The notes under the pieces were generated by a model. It did not search any database, was not told the DNA's origin, and worked only from the letters and a program-made list of their open reading frames with translations. A stretch of DNA of 31,269 bases from Saccoglossus kowalevskii (taxonomy: Eukaryota; Hemichordata; Enteropneusta; Harrimaniidae), in NCBI RefSeq assembly GCF_000003605.2, contig NW_003123406.1:389982-421250 (forward strand). The letters run 5' to 3'. The translations under genes were made by a program, and so were the position numbers. How positions within the stretch are numbered: position 1 is the stretch's first letter; every line of letters begins with the position of its first letter. Positions 31,021 through 31,269 of the stretch are shown here, piece by piece.

Positions 31021-31269
31021 GTTTGTAGGCATGGAATATAATCGCACCGACTGGTAATTTTAATTTACCATGCGTACATCATCGACTAAGCAATGAATGT
31101 ACACCAAAAGTTGTTTCCCTACGTTGTTTTTATTTAAAGTTGTGAAACAGCGTAGGGCCACGACCGTCCTAATAATGAAAAGCAAATGCTTGACGTTGAT
31201 AGGTCAGCTAGAATATTTAAATATATCTAGTCATCATGTCATTTGTAGATTTTGCAAAGTTGTTCACAC
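31021..31269. other. intron 5 or 3' end of the lectin gene
   Basis: No further exon is recognised before the window ends. No AATAAA poly(A) signal was noticed within this stretch, which slightly favours an intron. Confidence 0.4.

Noticed and set aside
1-31269. CRISPR arrays, bacterial operons or ribosome binding sites
   Set aside because: Introns, mariner, LINE and MITE elements show animal DNA, and no regularly spaced short repeats with unique spacers were seen.

Overview
The window is eukaryotic, from an invertebrate animal. It is AT-rich, has long non-coding stretches, a gene split into short exons with canonical GT..AG introns in consistent phases, several families of decayed transposable elements, and an assembly gap (N run, 17341-18183). 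The mix of a secreted C-type lectin / laminin-G / EGF protein, a mariner element, MITEs and a LINE remnant fits a marine invertebrate such as a mollusc or other lophotrochozoan. That is inference; no taxon-specific marker was seen.

The one clearly intact gene is on the plus strand from 23153 to at least 31020. Five exons join in frame (phases 1, 0, 1, 1) into a secreted protein: signal peptide, C-type lectin domain with an EPN sugar-binding motif, a short Cys-rich linker, a laminin-G-like jellyroll domain, and an EGF-like repeat. It either stops just after the EGF exon or continues past the window edge.

The left half (about 3.9-17.2 kb) is a decayed array of diverged direct duplications related to this gene. 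A second signal-peptide exon of the same 64-nt length, splice phase and Leu-rich sequence lies on the minus strand at 7854-7791. A third, broken by a stop codon and a lost splice donor, lies on the minus strand at 11670-11620. All three share a promoter-proximal element about 17-22 nt before the ATG. A palindromic site resembling the X-box of RFX transcription factors lies about 100-120 nt before each ATG. Further X-box-like sites recur in a dispersed repeat family across 4.8-12.9 kb, and two more sit in a tandem repeat inside intron 1 of the intact gene. No lectin exons were found downstream of the two minus-strand first exons, so that arm looks like promoter and exon-1 relics of a birth-and-death lectin cluster.

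Mobile DNA includes a LINE reverse-transcriptase C-terminal fragment (1-140, minus), a decayed unidentified reading frame next to it (379-1062, minus), a 155-bp hAT-type MITE with a perfect 8-bp target duplication (2537-2691), a 1250-bp mariner with a frameshifted transposase (14333-15582), a possible tRNA-derived SINE head (15610-15668), and a 157-bp MITE flanked by TTAA in intron 4 (30527-30683). Region 18.2-23.0 kb holds no recognisable gene, only a TTA microsatellite and a C6G10 tract.
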